A stretch of DNA of 64,000 nucleotides from Bacillus canaveralius. Its GTDB lineage: Bacteria; Bacillota; Bacilli; Bacillales; Cytobacillaceae. Below, piece by piece: positions 15,842 to 25,295 of this stretch (within the stretch, counting starts at the first letter, position 1; each line of letters begins with the position of its first letter). The stretch lies in NCBI RefSeq assembly GCF_002860125.1, contig NZ_PGVA01000054.1, forward strand, positions 16,206 to 80,205. The letters are read 5' to 3'. The translations under genes were made by a program, and so were the position numbers. The notes under the pieces were generated by a model. The model made no database searches. It saw only the letters and a list, made by a program, of their open reading frames with translations, and was not told where the DNA came from.

Positions 15842-18163
15842 GTGATTGTACAAATTGGATTATTATTTTCTTTAACTGGCACCACTTCCATAACGGAAAA
15901 AGGCCAATACCAGATAGCAAAATTTGCTTTAGAAGGATTTGAAAAGGAGTGTGACAGCCAGGTTGAATTTAAGTTTATAACGAAAGACATCAAGTCCGAT
16001 CCAAATGTTGCTGTCTATCAAATTAAGAAGTTGATTGCCACTGGTATCCGTATATTTGCAGGATGTTATTCATCTGCCTGCCGGAAAGCGATTCTGCCCT
16101 TGTTAAAACAACATGATTGTTTGTTAATGTACCCTGCACTTTATGAAGGAAAGGAAATCGATAAAAATGTACTTTATACCGGCGAAGTTCCGAATCAGCA
16201 AATCGAAACGATGCTGGACTATATTACCCGTCACTTTGGAAAAAATATTTTTTTAATTGGAAGCGATTATATTTATCCTCACTATACAAATCAGCAGGTT
16301 CATTATCTTCTAGGCAATAAGAATGGTTCCGTCGTCGGAGAGCATCACCTTCCATTGGGTCATACAAATTTTTCATCCATTATCGATGAACTGAAGATAA
16401 CCGCACCCGATGTAGTGTTATCCACGGTAGTCGGTGAAAGTCAGATTCCTTTTTATCGAGCATTATATGAGGCAGGCTTTTCAGCTGAAAAAATACCGGT
16501 TTTCAGTCCTATTACAAAAGAATCAGAAATCGAAGCAATTGGAGCTACCTATATGGCAGGCCATTATGCTTGTGGCGGTTACTTTCAATCCATCGATTCA
16601 GAGGATAACATTCGATTTGTTAAAGAGTTCAACAAATTTATTGGGTGCGACACTGTCATTTCCTCTGTTATGCTCAACACGTACATCGGCGTAAGGCTTT
16701 TGCTAGAATCGATCACCGAAACGCAAAGCACATATTATCAAACACTTCTTGATTATTTATCAGGAAAAACTTATGAAACACCGGAGGGTACCATCTCTAT
16801 AGATAACCATCATCATTTAAGCAGAAAAATCCGAATTGGCCGGGTTTGTCTAAATGGACAGTTTACAATTGTGTGGGACTCGAAAGACACGATCAAAGCC
16901 AGTCCATTTTTTTTAGAGGAAACAAACGGATTCCACAAACAACCAACAAAAGTCGATTGGCAAGCAATGATTCTGGAGTGGGGGAAAATTTCAGACGAGC
17001 CGGTTCTGCTTATATCAAATATTGGACAAATAGTCTATGCTAACCAAAAAGCTTGTGACATTCTTGAGATCACAGCTGGACAAGTGATAAGTAATAATAG
17101 ATTAAACGAACTGAGGCATACTTTCACAATCATTAGGGAATTTATTGAGTTGTTTTTTGAATTGATTGTACTTCGAAAAAAAATATACAATGAGCGTCAC
17201 GTTCAAGGTGCAAAAGTGATATTCTCGCCCATTGTGACGAAAAATGCAGCGTTTCAAAAACAATTAAAGATAGCAGAGGTGGCCACACGTTCTAATGCAA
17301 ATGTGCTTATTCTTGGTGAAACAGGTGTCGGAAAGGAAGTCCTGGCCTGTGCGATACACGAGCAAAGTTTGCGTGCCCAAAAACCGTTTATTGCTGTAAA
17401 CACAGCGGCGTTACCGGAAAATCTGATTGCAAGCGAATTGTTTGGCTATGTAGATGGAGCTTTTACAGGGGCAAGAAAAGGGGGGAAAATTGGAAAGTTT
17501 GAAATGGCACAAGGGGGCACGTTATTCCTGGATGAGATTGGTGATATGCCAATTGAACAACAGGCTGCTTTGCTGCGGACGATTGAACAGCGTAAGATTA
17601 CCAGAATCGGGGATACGAAAGAGCGCGCAATTGATGTCCGGATCATCGCTGCTACCAACAAAAGCTTGAAAGAAGAAATTGCTTTTAACGGATCGTTCCG
17701 TTCTGACTTATATTTTCGGCTGAATGTACTATCCATTCATATACCAGCACTCCGTGACAGAAGGGAGGACATTTTGGAATTAGTGCAAAAATTTCTTGCT
17801 CAATTTCAGAAGGAATATCAGGACGGGCCAAATCGGATCAGCAATAAAGCCTTGGAAATCCTTTTGTCCTATCCGTGGCCGGGAAATGTCCGGGAGATTC
17901 GTAACATTTTGGAGCGTAGCTTTTTATTAGCTATTCCTGAAGATATGATTCAACCGTACCATCTCCCAGACGATCTGTTCGTGAAAAATAATTCTCATAC
18001 CTCCTTAACAGAGTTATCACTTAATGAGTCGACGAAACAGTCGATTATCACAGCTGTTAACCAGACAGCTACCTTAACAGAAGCCTCCAAAATTCTCGGA
18101 ATTTCAAGAAGCACACTCTACCGAAAACTGAAAGAGTTTGATATTAAAATTAAATCTTCATGA
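15842..18163 (+). CDS. AmiC-like sensor fused to sigma-54 activator
   Basis: A 773-residue one-component regulator with no signal peptide or membrane segment. Residues 1 to about 355 align by eye with Pseudomonas AmiC, the cytosolic amide-binding protein (IGLLFSLTG, GCYSSACRKA, LIGSDYIYP, STVVGESQ, YFQSIDSEDN, PEGTISIDNHHHLSRK). A PAS-like stretch follows (about 383-430), then an AAA+ sigma-54 interaction domain with Walker A GETGVGKE (about 490), the sigma-54 loop GAFTGA (about 539) and Walker B LFLDEIGD. A Fis-type helix-turn-helix closes the protein (SKILGISRSTLYRKL). It is divergent from amiE and its sigma-54 promoter, so it should activate the operon when amide is bound. GTG 15842 follows GGGGGAGG. 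Confidence 0.92.
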   Translation: MIVQIGLLFSLTGTTSITEKGQYQIAKFALEGFEKECDSQVEFKFITKDIKSDPNVAVYQIKKLIATGIRIFAGCYSSACRKAILPLLKQHDCLLMYPALYEGKEIDKNVLYTGEVPNQQIETMLDYITRHFGKNIFLIGSDYIYPHYTNQQVHYLLGNKNGSVVGEHHLPLGHTNFSSIIDELKITAPDVVLSTVVGESQIPFYRALYEAGFSAEKIPVFSPITKESEIEAIGATYMAGHYACGGYFQSIDSEDNIRFVKEFNKFIGCDTVISSVMLNTYIGVRLLLESITETQSTYYQTLLDYLSGKTYETPEGTISIDNHHHLSRKIRIGRVCLNGQFTIVWDSKDTIKASPFFLEETNGFHKQPTKVDWQAMILEWGKISDEPVLLISNIGQIVYANQKACDILEITAGQVISNNRLNELRHTFTIIREFIELFFELIVLRKKIYNERHVQGAKVIFSPIVTKNAAFQKQLKIAEVATRSNANVLILGETGVGKEVLACAIHEQSLRAQKPFIAVNTAALPENLIASELFGYVDGAFTGARKGGKIGKFEMAQGGTLFLDEIGDMPIEQQAALLRTIEQRKITRIGDTKERAIDVRIIAATNKSLKEEIAFNGSFRSDLYFRLNVLSIHIPALRDRREDILELVQKFLAQFQKEYQDGPNRISNKALEILLSYPWPGNVREIRNILERSFLLAIPEDMIQPYHLPDDLFVKNNSHTSLTELSLNESTKQSIITAVNQTATLTEASKILGISRSTLYRKLKEFDIKIKSS

Positions 18164-18808
18164 TTAACTTGCAAATCAGCATTGATAAAAGCAGAGCGAT
18201 ATCTTAAAGCTGATTTCAAAACCAAAGTAACGCTAAGTTCGTTCCAACTTTTTCCCCCTGCTATTAATGGATTCAAATGAAACTGTTGTAAAATTATTGA
18301 TCTTCAGTTTTCTAAGTGTAAGAGTGCACCTAAAAAACATTTATCATTTTAACAACTAAAAAGTAAGGCTGCTCTTCTGTTTTTTCTAGGGGTTATTGCA
18401 GTTTATACAATTTTAATTTCAATCCATCTCACCGCTATTGGAGATAAGGTGTATGATTTCACCGGCGTAATTTCTGTCTTAACTGAGAGATAAGTAGATT
18501 CTAGCAATAGCTATGATTCAATCAGAGGCTTAGCTAAAAAAACAATTTAGCTCGGTGAACTTGTGTTTTGTCTTTTTAAGATTTTTAGCAAGGTGAATTT
18601 TCATGGAAGACGCTCATGTCGTGCTTCGTCAGCATCAAATGTGTAAAAAAGTTTAAATACTAGTCCGGTTCTTTACTTGTTTTAAGTTGTTGCTACCATG
18701 ACAAAGACGTTAGTGTAATAAAAATAGAGCTGCCGAAGCAACTCCAGTTGTTCTTGAACTATACGTACCGCATTAGCTGCAATTATGATTTTGAGTTTTG
18801 TTGAGAAA
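18164..18808. other. intergenic region with a possible membrane-protein fragment
   Basis: About 645 bases without a convincing gene. One plus-strand frame (roughly 18370-18493) reads as a single hydrophobic helix followed by a polar tail (LLFFLGVIAVYTILISIHLT) and stops at once. It has no ribosome site and looks like a fragment of a lost membrane-protein gene. Confidence 0.35.
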
Positions 18809-19321
18809 TCAAACTATTAAACTCTTTAGAACATTTTTGGGTATGCTCAAGATAATCCATTCTTTATTTTTTATCTGCTTTCCGATAAATAGTATTTGTC
18901 CCAAATGGTAGCTAATATGAACTACCTCTGTCTGAATTGCTTGAAGAACATTTATTTGTTGTTTAAGCGCAACAGTCTTATATAAATCATCTACCTCCAA
19001 ACTTTCCATTGTATTGAAGAGTAAATCCCAACCCTCTTCCCACTTGTATAAAAGATCTTTCTTAGACTCACCATTATCACAAAATTCGTCATCTCTGTCT
19101 CTATATGACTTTTCTCCGTCTGTTGTTAAAAAATCAACCCATCTCGATCGCATATTGCCACTCAGATGTTTTATGATGATTGCGATGTTATTTGATTCTT
19201 CACTTGGTTTCCAGTGTAATTGTACTTCTGATAGCTGACTAAATGCCTTTTCCGCTCGCTCCTTATTATGTCTAAATTGGTTTATTGTTATCGAGAGATA
19301 TTCTTGTTCGAAATTATTCAC
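18809..19321 (-). CDS. DinB-superfamily protein, DUF1572-like
   Basis: A 170-residue four-helix-bundle protein. Histidines in IIKHLSGNMRSRW and in HISYHLGQI occupy the metal-site positions of the DinB/YfiT fold, and the WVDFLTTDGEKSYRDRD segment is typical of DUF1572 proteins. Members are metal-binding and some are thiol-dependent transferases, but no reaction can be assigned. It stands alone among decayed genes, so it may be an accessory gene. Confidence 0.8.
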   Translation of the reverse strand: MNNFEQEYLSITINQFRHNKERAEKAFSQLSEVQLHWKPSEESNNIAIIIKHLSGNMRSRWVDFLTTDGEKSYRDRDDEFCDNGESKKDLLYKWEEGWDLLFNTMESLEVDDLYKTVALKQQINVLQAIQTEVVHISYHLGQILFIGKQIKNKEWIILSIPKNVLKSLIV

Positions 19322-19651
19322 AAACCTTCCCCCTTTTTCCTGCCTATTCCGGCCTGGCAGTTCAACATGATTAAATAAATTTTTCCGGGTTTCTTACTCT
19401 AAGAAATAAGACAAAACCACAATTCACACAAAAATGAGCATCTACTGGCGAGTAACAAGAACCCTTGAAAGGATTGTAACCAATCAAGGGAAAATTGCTT
19501 TATTCCGTTATTTTTCTATCAGGGGAAGTCCAATAATTAATCTGTTCCGTTGCGTTTTCTGTATTCCATTTCATCATTTCCTAAAGCCTCTGTCGAAATT
19601 TTTGAGATTAAATGTTTTGCTAATCTCTGTGACACCTTGTGTTTAGGTAGG

Positions 19652-20197
19652 TTACTTCCAAACATCTTGAGCAATCTCCACAACATGGCGAAGTTTCGCC
19701 CATTGCTGTTCTTCTGTCAGTAAATTACCCTCTTCTGTAGAGGCAAAACCGCATTGCGGACTCAGGCACAGCTGATTTAAATTGACAAAACGGGAGGCTT
19801 CTTCAATACGGCGTTTAACTTCTTCCGCATTCTCCAATTCTCCGAACTTAGATGTTATCAATCCCAATACGATCTTCAAATCAGGTCTTTTCACAAAACG
19901 TAATGGTTCAAAGCCACCTGCGCGGTCAGTGTCATATTCCAAAAAGAAGCCGTCAATATTAAGCCTGTCAAATAGTAGTTCAGCTACAGGCTCATATCCA
20001 CCAGAAGAAATCCAAGTCGAACGAAAATTGCCCCGGCAAATATGCATTGTAATTTTCATATCTGCAGGCCTGGCTGATACCGCATCATTAATCGTTTTTA
20101 AATACATACCAGCAAGATAGTCGGGATCCAAACCTCTTGCCCGAATATGCTCTTTTTGTTCTTCAGAACAAAGATACGCCCACGAAGTGTCATCCAA
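19652..20197 (-). pseudogene. MetE-like (YxjG/YxjH type) methyltransferase, C-terminal remnant
   Basis: The 181 residues preserved match the C-terminal half of the short MetE-like proteins of Bacillus. The zinc-site motifs MHICRGN and LSPQCGF and the LEYDTDRAGGFEPL segment are intact. The family has about 370 residues. The frame is cut off by a TAG one codon before the TTG that begins the open stretch, exactly inside the conserved LDDTSW block, and nothing upstream restores the N-terminal half. The remnant therefore lacks the substrate-binding half and is almost certainly non-functional. Confidence 0.8.
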
Positions 20198-20394
20198 CTA
20201 ACTAAAATGAAATTCAGGCTTTCCTTGTAATCCTCTAATCCACGCTTGTTCCACGTCCACTATATGAAAAAGCGTTTGCAAAATACCTCTTTTCCACCGA
20301 CTCTTGGACGTTGTACTCCTTTTAAGACAGTTGCTCACACCATTCGAACCATTCATCTCTTACCTACCAATTGTATCGGAATAATAACAACATT

Positions 20395-20479
20395 TGAGTA
20401 CCCTCCGTTCCAGATATTTTTCCGAAAAACCCCTAATACCCTCCCCATCATCGACTATAAGCACTCGAATATCTTCCAT
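20395..20479 (-). pseudogene. response regulator receiver, N-terminal remnant
   Basis: ATG 20479 opens a frame reading MEDIRVLIVDDGEGIR followed by FSEKYLERR, the beta1-alpha1 part of a receiver domain with the acidic pair DD. It then degenerates to a stop after about 40 codons. GGGG just before the ATG could have been its ribosome site. The rest of 20198-20739 shows nothing recognisable. Confidence 0.5.
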
Positions 20480-20739
20480 AGTGTCCCCTAATTCTTAATA
20501 TATTGTTATGGCGTAATTCATATATCCTCTATTGCGTTTACATAGTTTTTCTGACCAGGTTAATATAATCCGATTTTTAAACAAACGTTTGATTAACACC
20601 AACGGGGTTAACGAATAAATCTCATTTTCGGTTTCTTATTGTTTTTAGTTCGTACGTAAGTTCGAATGTGTCCATTCCTTAAGCATAACTTTGGAGTTAA
20701 CTCAAACACCCCCCATTGAATGAACAAAAAATGTAAGAC

Positions 20740-21320
20740 CTACTTCACAGGCATACCACTGTATGGATAAATGGCATGTCTTAATCCATACTCCAACGCG
20801 TCGATATCTGGCATGCTTCTCTTTTTTGCTATCTTTATGACCTTCTCAATGTCATAAGACACCCTTCTTAAATTGAACAGCTAAATTTGTTTGATCGATA
20901 TCAATAATTGCATAACTGGCACGATTATCACCATCAAATGAAAAGCCTGCACTCCCCGCATTTACTATTGTTCTTCCATTCGCTTGTCTGGTAAAAGCAT
21001 GATGAACATGGCCAAACAAAACTAAATTTGTCTTTTCATTCGTATGTAGTTTATCTAGCTCCTCCAAGCTAGCCCACGGATAAACCACCTCTCCCAGCGA
21101 TTCAGGCGTGGCATGAAAAATTTCTGCATTTGTGTTATCAATTTATATGGAATTTAATAATGGCAAGTTAGACAACCAGTTAATCTCTTCTTTTGAAAGA
21201 TTATTTATGTCATAGTTAAATGCTCTAAGAATCAATTCATGACGTTCGTTTGCTGGTTTCCAATCAGGTTTTGGAAACGAGTTAAACAAGTTATACGTAT
21301 TTCTTACTCCCGTCTATTGG
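20740..21320 (-). pseudogene. metallophosphoesterase, decayed
   Basis: Pieces of one Calcineurin-like (YfcE-type) phosphoesterase lie in order on the minus strand. The first runs from about 21320 to an in-frame TAA near 21147, after NLPLLNSI. The central piece contains the metal-binding NLVLFGHVHHAF and IVNAGSAGFSFDG. After a frameshift near 20855 comes the C-terminal MPDIDALEYGLRHAIYP ending at 20740. The N-terminal metal-binding motifs (DxH, GD) are absent. At least three lesions make it a pseudogene. Confidence 0.72.
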
Positions 21321-21426
21321 ATTAATATGACTTTCTGAACGTGTTATTTTAATGTAAAGGTAGTCCAGCATTTTTGAACAAATGATTGATCAAACCCAAA
21401 GAATCACCTAACAACCGCTTAGAAAA

Positions 21427-21464
21427 AATCACCTCATCAGGAAGCGTTATCCTTGGAGGTGATT
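21427..21464 (-). terminator. terminator of the DUF1801 gene
   Basis: AATCACCTC (21427-21435) pairs with GAGGTGATT (21456-21464); the minus strand then has six T. It lies 75 bases after the stop at 21540. Nothing else is seen in 21321-21539. Confidence 0.85.
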
Positions 21465-21539
21465 CTTTAGCATGGCAATCATATCAGCAGTTTGAGTACG
21501 AAATATCAAAGTCTTAAGTCAACTCTTCTCTACAACGTC

Positions 21540-21968
21540 TTAATTGCGCGGGTTCGGATACATATCATTCAAAAACGCTACAGATTGGTTGATTAACGCC
21601 TTCAATACATCCACATCGATATCTGATATTTTGTTGATATACACACACGCTTTGCCTGTCGTATGTTTTCCAAAGTCCTTCAGCAAGTCCGCTCGTGTTG
21701 TGTCATCCGTAGCAAAATACAAACTGATTTTGGCTTTTCGCGGCGAAAAGCCAACTAGCGGCGCATCGCCTTCGTGACCGGATTCATATTTATAATGATA
21801 CGAACCAAATCCAATAATACTCGGTCCCCACATCTTCGCTTTGTAACCCGTCGTTTCAGTAAAAATATCCAGTAGTTTGTATGCATCTTCACGTTTTTTC
21901 GGGTTTTCGACACTCTCAATAAACTCAATGACACTGTTTTCGGTTTCTTTTGTTTTTAATTGGTACAT
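21540..21968 (-). CDS. DUF1801 (YdhG-like) protein
   Basis: A 142-residue protein with the DUF1801 pattern: VIEFIESVENPKKREDAYKLLDIF, MWGPSIIGFGSYHYKYESGHEGD, FSPRKAKISLYF, and LLKDFGKHTTGKACVYINKISDID. The fold is of the YdhG/SCO type; no biochemical role is established to my knowledge. It ends at its own terminator and is probably monocistronic. Confidence 0.88.
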   Translation of the reverse strand: MYQLKTKETENSVIEFIESVENPKKREDAYKLLDIFTETTGYKAKMWGPSIIGFGSYHYKYESGHEGDAPLVGFSPRKAKISLYFATDDTTRADLLKDFGKHTTGKACVYINKISDIDVDVLKALINQSVAFLNDMYPNPRN

Positions 21969-22078
21969 AAATTAGGATTGCTCCTCCTTTTTATTTGTCA
22001 TGGGAGTTGAATAGCCAAGCTTAATAATTATGATCCTATTTTTCTGCTTAAGTAAAGCCTTTAAATCCTTTTCTCCTG

Positions 22079-22184
22079 TTATGCAGGTACTTCGTTTTCA
22101 TGATCTAAGCCTAAAGAATGCCCTACTTTATGACGGTAATAAGATTCTCTCACAAAATTTTGACGCTTTCGGTTGCCCTGTTAT
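22079..22184 (-). pseudogene. metzincin-type peptidase remnant
   Basis: A 35-codon open stretch ends ESYYRHKVGHSLGLDHE, which matches the zinc motif HExGHxLGLxH of matrixin-like metalloproteases except that the catalytic Glu is Lys. Stops bound it on both sides and no start or upstream domain is visible, so only the zinc-helix fragment remains. An alternative is chance similarity. The rest of 21969-22327 holds nothing else recognisable. Confidence 0.4.
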
Positions 22185-22327
22185 TTTTTGACAAAGTGCA
22201 ATTTAAAGAAATGCAGGAATTCATTCAAGAGTAATAAAACCAAACGAAGGGTGTGTATTGTTGGTTTGTAATGATTATCTATATAGTCAAAAGTCGCAAT
22301 TTATCATACATAAAAATATCATTCAAC

Positions 22328-22843
22328 CTATTTTCTCTTCGTATATTTAAATGCGCCATAATCGATGACAATGATTTTACCATCATTCGATAATCTTAAG
22401 TTTCGAATCCTCATATCATTAGCCTTTATCCCTGATTTTAAAAATTTATTTTGCAATCCAGATACCTTGTGCTGATACTCTTCGTTATCTGGCACGATGT
22501 TAAGGGCCTTCTCCATAATAATCCACCCATTGCCCAACTCTTCTACTGGGCAAAGATGTACTCGCAAGATTAAGGGACAGTTTTGGTAGGTATTAAATTC
22601 GGTTTCATTGGATTGTATCCCCGACTCAGAGATTGCTACTTTCAACACAAATCCATTGTTAAGGTCATAAACAATGCGATTGTTTCCAAATCCGATCCGT
22701 TTATAATTAAGTGCTAGAGTATTTTCCGCTTCACTGATGGTTTTCATTTTTGTATCACTATCGACAATTTTCTTTTGTTCCATTTTGGATATCCACAGAT
22801 TGATAGACTCTATTTCACTCTCAGTTAAGAAGGAACTGTCCAC
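22328..22843 (-). CDS. small protein kinase-like protein
   Basis: A 171-residue protein with a reduced kinase-like core. A glycine-rich turn is seen in RIGFGNNRIVYDL, a possible ATP-contacting Lys in FVLKVA, a hinge-like IIMEKALN, a catalytic-loop-like NDMRIRNLRL (HRD replaced by NDM) and a DFG-like IDYGAF near the C-terminus. The C-lobe is almost absent, so it may be a pseudokinase or a very small phosphotransferase. The GTG start at 22843 follows GGAGAG. It is co-directional with and 64 bases downstream of a glycosyltransferase gene, so it may act on the same product. Confidence 0.65.
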   Translation of the reverse strand: MDSSFLTESEIESINLWISKMEQKKIVDSDTKMKTISEAENTLALNYKRIGFGNNRIVYDLNNGFVLKVAISESGIQSNETEFNTYQNCPLILRVHLCPVEELGNGWIIMEKALNIVPDNEEYQHKVSGLQNKFLKSGIKANDMRIRNLRLSNDGKIIVIDYGAFKYTKRK

Positions 22844-22907
22844 CTAAATATCTCTCCTTCCCAGATACTACGAAATAACTAGTCCACATTACATGAGTAA
22901 GAAATTT

Positions 22908-23609
22908 TCATTTCTTACCAAATCGTTTTGTAACGGCCGATTCAAAATTTTTAGTCGTTTCAACTACTTCGCAGTTTTTCATATATTCCTCTGGAGGAAG
23001 TTGATAAGTATGGCTTGTTAAATCTGCCCTTCTTAGACACACATAGTTATACCGGCTTGTAGAATACATCTTAACGTTATTCTCTTTACATTGGTTTCTA
23101 AAATGACTATCTGAACCGGCTTTCTGTGACGGGAACTTTATTTTTGGAAATAAACTCTTTTTAAACATCAAAGTCCCCCCTTTTAGAAATTTCGAACCGT
23201 CTTTATTTTCAAGGCCTTGTCTATATAACGTTAGCAGATCATTTTGTTCAAAATAAAGAAAACTTGTCCCTTTTCCAATTACTTCTGCTCCAGTCTTTTT
23301 AAAAGCTGTCATTGCTTCAGTTAAGTAATAAGGGGAATAATAATCATCATCATCAAACTTTGCGATAATGTCATATCGAGCTTTTGAAATACCAAAGTTT
23401 AAACAATCGCCCAATGTTTTTTCCTCTGGCAGCTGATAGATTGAGATGTTAGAATATTTCTTGGCTCTGTTGCTCCAATTATTTAGATCCATTCGATCAT
23501 TATTCAAAATGATTATAAGTTCTTTGGTTTCCCATTTTTGTCTGGCATAGTTGGCAAATACATTGTCCATCATCTGATCTCGCATCGTACAAGCAATTAT
23601 TGAAACCAT
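22908..23609 (-). CDS. family 2-like glycosyltransferase
   Basis: A 233-residue GT-A fold enzyme. It has the N-terminal nucleotide-binding strand VSIIACTMRDQMMDNVFANY, a Lys-Glu-Leu-Ile-Ile-Ile strand, and a DxD-type metal site in AKFDDDDYYSPYYL. It then reads FLKGGTLMFKK and the cysteine-containing YNYVCLRRADLTSHTY. No transmembrane segment is seen, so it is a cytoplasmic transferase adding a sugar to a protein or glycan. It is clearly paralogous to the protein at 51254-51940, which shares the start, the DDDDYY site and the NNYVCLR block. GGGGTG precedes ATG 23609. Confidence 0.85.
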   Translation of the reverse strand: MVSIIACTMRDQMMDNVFANYARQKWETKELIIILNNDRMDLNNWSNRAKKYSNISIYQLPEEKTLGDCLNFGISKARYDIIAKFDDDDYYSPYYLTEAMTAFKKTGAEVIGKGTSFLYFEQNDLLTLYRQGLENKDGSKFLKGGTLMFKKSLFPKIKFPSQKAGSDSHFRNQCKENNVKMYSTSRYNYVCLRRADLTSHTYQLPPEEYMKNCEVVETTKNFESAVTKRFGKK

Positions 23610-23816
23610 CTGTTCACCCCGTTAAATATATAAAATCTTTATTATATTTATGAAGATCACGAACAAAAAGTGATTGTGACGGACTAAATATACCTTCATC
23701 ATAATCATGTTGGACAGACAACCAAATTGTCCAAAATAGGATATAAACCAAATACAATTATAAATAATTTACATATCATACATTACTGAGGTTGATTGAA
23801 TTGGAATGGTGATTTA

Positions 23817-24779
23817 ATGAAAATCGTGCAAATATCTAGTCCAACATTCGTAACACCGCCTATTGACTATGGTGGAATCCAGAGAGAGGTTTATTATCTT
23901 ACAAATCAATTAGTTGAAATGGGTCATGAAGTGATCCTCTATGGGAAGAAAGGCTCTGCATGCAAAGGGAAAGTAATTGAGTACCCTGAAGACTGTGAAT
24001 CGTTACTATCATTTGTATTAGAAACGTTGCCTGAGGGGGTAGATATCATCCATGATCATAAGGGGTTTGTCGCGGAAGCACAGTTAAATATACCAACTAT
24101 CTGTACTAGCCATACAACAAAAGCGAGGAAAATCCCTTCACCTGTATACGTAAGTAAAGCCGTTTTACTGGAGAAAGCTAAAGGCAAGGGGGAATTTGTT
24201 CATAACGGCCTTAATCTAGATGATTACCCTTTTTGCAGAAAAAAGGATAACTACTTGTTGTTCTTAGGAAGGATTAATGAAAATAAGGGTACTCACTTCG
24301 CGATTGAAGTGTCAAAAGAGACCGGAATACCCCTCATTATTGCAGGTCCTGTTCAACAGGACGGAGTGGAATACTTCAAGGAAAAAGTTCAGCCATTTAT
24401 TGATAACAAACTAATTAGATATGTCGGCCCAGTTGGTGGAGAACAGAAACTTAACCTAATAAAAAAGGCAAAATTCGTGCTTTTTCCTATAACATGGTTT
24501 GAACCTTTTGGATTAGTCCCAATTGAGGCAATGGCATGCGGAACACCAGCCATTTGTTTTCGAAAAGGTGGCGTAGTGGAAACGATGCAAGGTTTTCCCG
24601 AACTACTCTGTGATACAAAGAAAGAAATGATCAAAATCATTAGAAAGAACAAGAGTCCGGATCCCCAAAAAATGAGACAGTATGTCGAAAAACATTTTTC
24701 TATTAATATGATTACTAGAAAATATCTGAAATTATATAAAAGAACGATCCAGACATATGAGAAATGGGATAAAAGTTGA
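23817..24779 (+). CDS. family 4 glycosyltransferase
   Basis: A 320-residue GT-B enzyme. The N-terminal Rossmann domain shows PPIDYGGIQREVYYLTNQL and DIIHDHKGFVA. The C-terminal domain has NYLLFLGRINENKGTHFAIEV, the retaining-GT4 signature FEPFGLVPIEAMACGTPAICF and GGVVETMQG. It is most like the small WcaG/avirulence-type GT4 group acting on NDP-sugars. ATG 23817 begins MKIVQISSP; an earlier TTG would add seven residues with worse spacing. It is divergent from the GT2-like gene, and a truncated nucleotidyltransferase frame overlaps its stop codon. Confidence 0.88.
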   Translation: MKIVQISSPTFVTPPIDYGGIQREVYYLTNQLVEMGHEVILYGKKGSACKGKVIEYPEDCESLLSFVLETLPEGVDIIHDHKGFVAEAQLNIPTICTSHTTKARKIPSPVYVSKAVLLEKAKGKGEFVHNGLNLDDYPFCRKKDNYLLFLGRINENKGTHFAIEVSKETGIPLIIAGPVQQDGVEYFKEKVQPFIDNKLIRYVGPVGGEQKLNLIKKAKFVLFPITWFEPFGLVPIEAMACGTPAICFRKGGVVETMQGFPELLCDTKKEMIKIIRKNKSPDPQKMRQYVEKHFSINMITRKYLKLYKRTIQTYEKWDKS

Positions 24780-24880
24780 AAGAAATCATTATGGCAGCGG
24801 GTTATGGGTCAAGACTTAGCCCATTAGCTCAAGTAAGATCAAAATTTCATTGCCGGTGCAGAATAGGTTGTTTCTACTGA
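24776..24880 (+). pseudogene. sugar nucleotidyltransferase, N-terminal remnant
   Basis: TTG 24776 overlaps the glycosyltransferase stop and opens KEIIMAAGYGSRLSPLAQV, the NTP-binding loop of glucose-1-phosphate nucleotidyltransferases. It then loses similarity and stops at 24878-24880. About 20 codons of a gene of more than 230 remain, so the sugar-activating partner of the cluster has been deleted here. Confidence 0.65.
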
Positions 24881-24988
24881 AAAAATGGAGCTCCCTTTCA
24901 GACGATTCTAACGTTTACTGCCTGAGAACTGGCAGTCAGAAGACGTCGGCACAAGCTTATTAGCGTGTGTCTTTTACTTTGGAGATCA

Positions 24989-25192
24989 TTATTTTCTAAT
25001 AATTGATTTCACTCTTCCGACCTGTCCGTCAGCCAGGCGGACTTTGATTCCATGCGGATGGACGCTCGAATTCGTAAGCAGGTCTTTGACAATTCCCCGT
25101 GTCAACATCCCGGTCCGCTGATCCTTTTTCAAAACGATCTCAACCTCCAGGCCAGGTTCAATATTTTTTCGGTAATTTCCTTCAGTTGTCAT
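24989..25192 (-). CDS. ywbE: YwbE family protein
   Basis: A 67-residue protein matching the YwbE (DUF2196) family along its full length: GLEVEIVLKKDQRTGMLTRGIVKDLLT, HPHGIKVRLADGQVGRV. The compact beta-rich, basic fold suggests an RNA- or ribosome-associated small protein, but the function is not established. It is single and divergent from the next gene. Confidence 0.93.
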   Translation of the reverse strand: MTTEGNYRKNIEPGLEVEIVLKKDQRTGMLTRGIVKDLLTNSSVHPHGIKVRLADGQVGRVKSIIRK

Positions 25193-25295
25193 ATATCATC
25201 GTGTCCTTTCTTTTTCTGCAGCTGTACTGGCTTTGTGATATGCACTTCTAATGATATAATGAACCGAATTGAAAATCCACTTAACTGGAGGCAGC

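Noticed and set aside
20246..20491. 81-codon plus-strand open frame
   Set aside because: It is antisense to the response-regulator remnant, with no ribosome site or recognisable protein pattern.
22081..22191. 36-codon plus-strand frame MQVLRFHDLSL...
   Set aside because: The opposite strand carries a recognisable zinc-protease motif, and this frame lacks a ribosome site.
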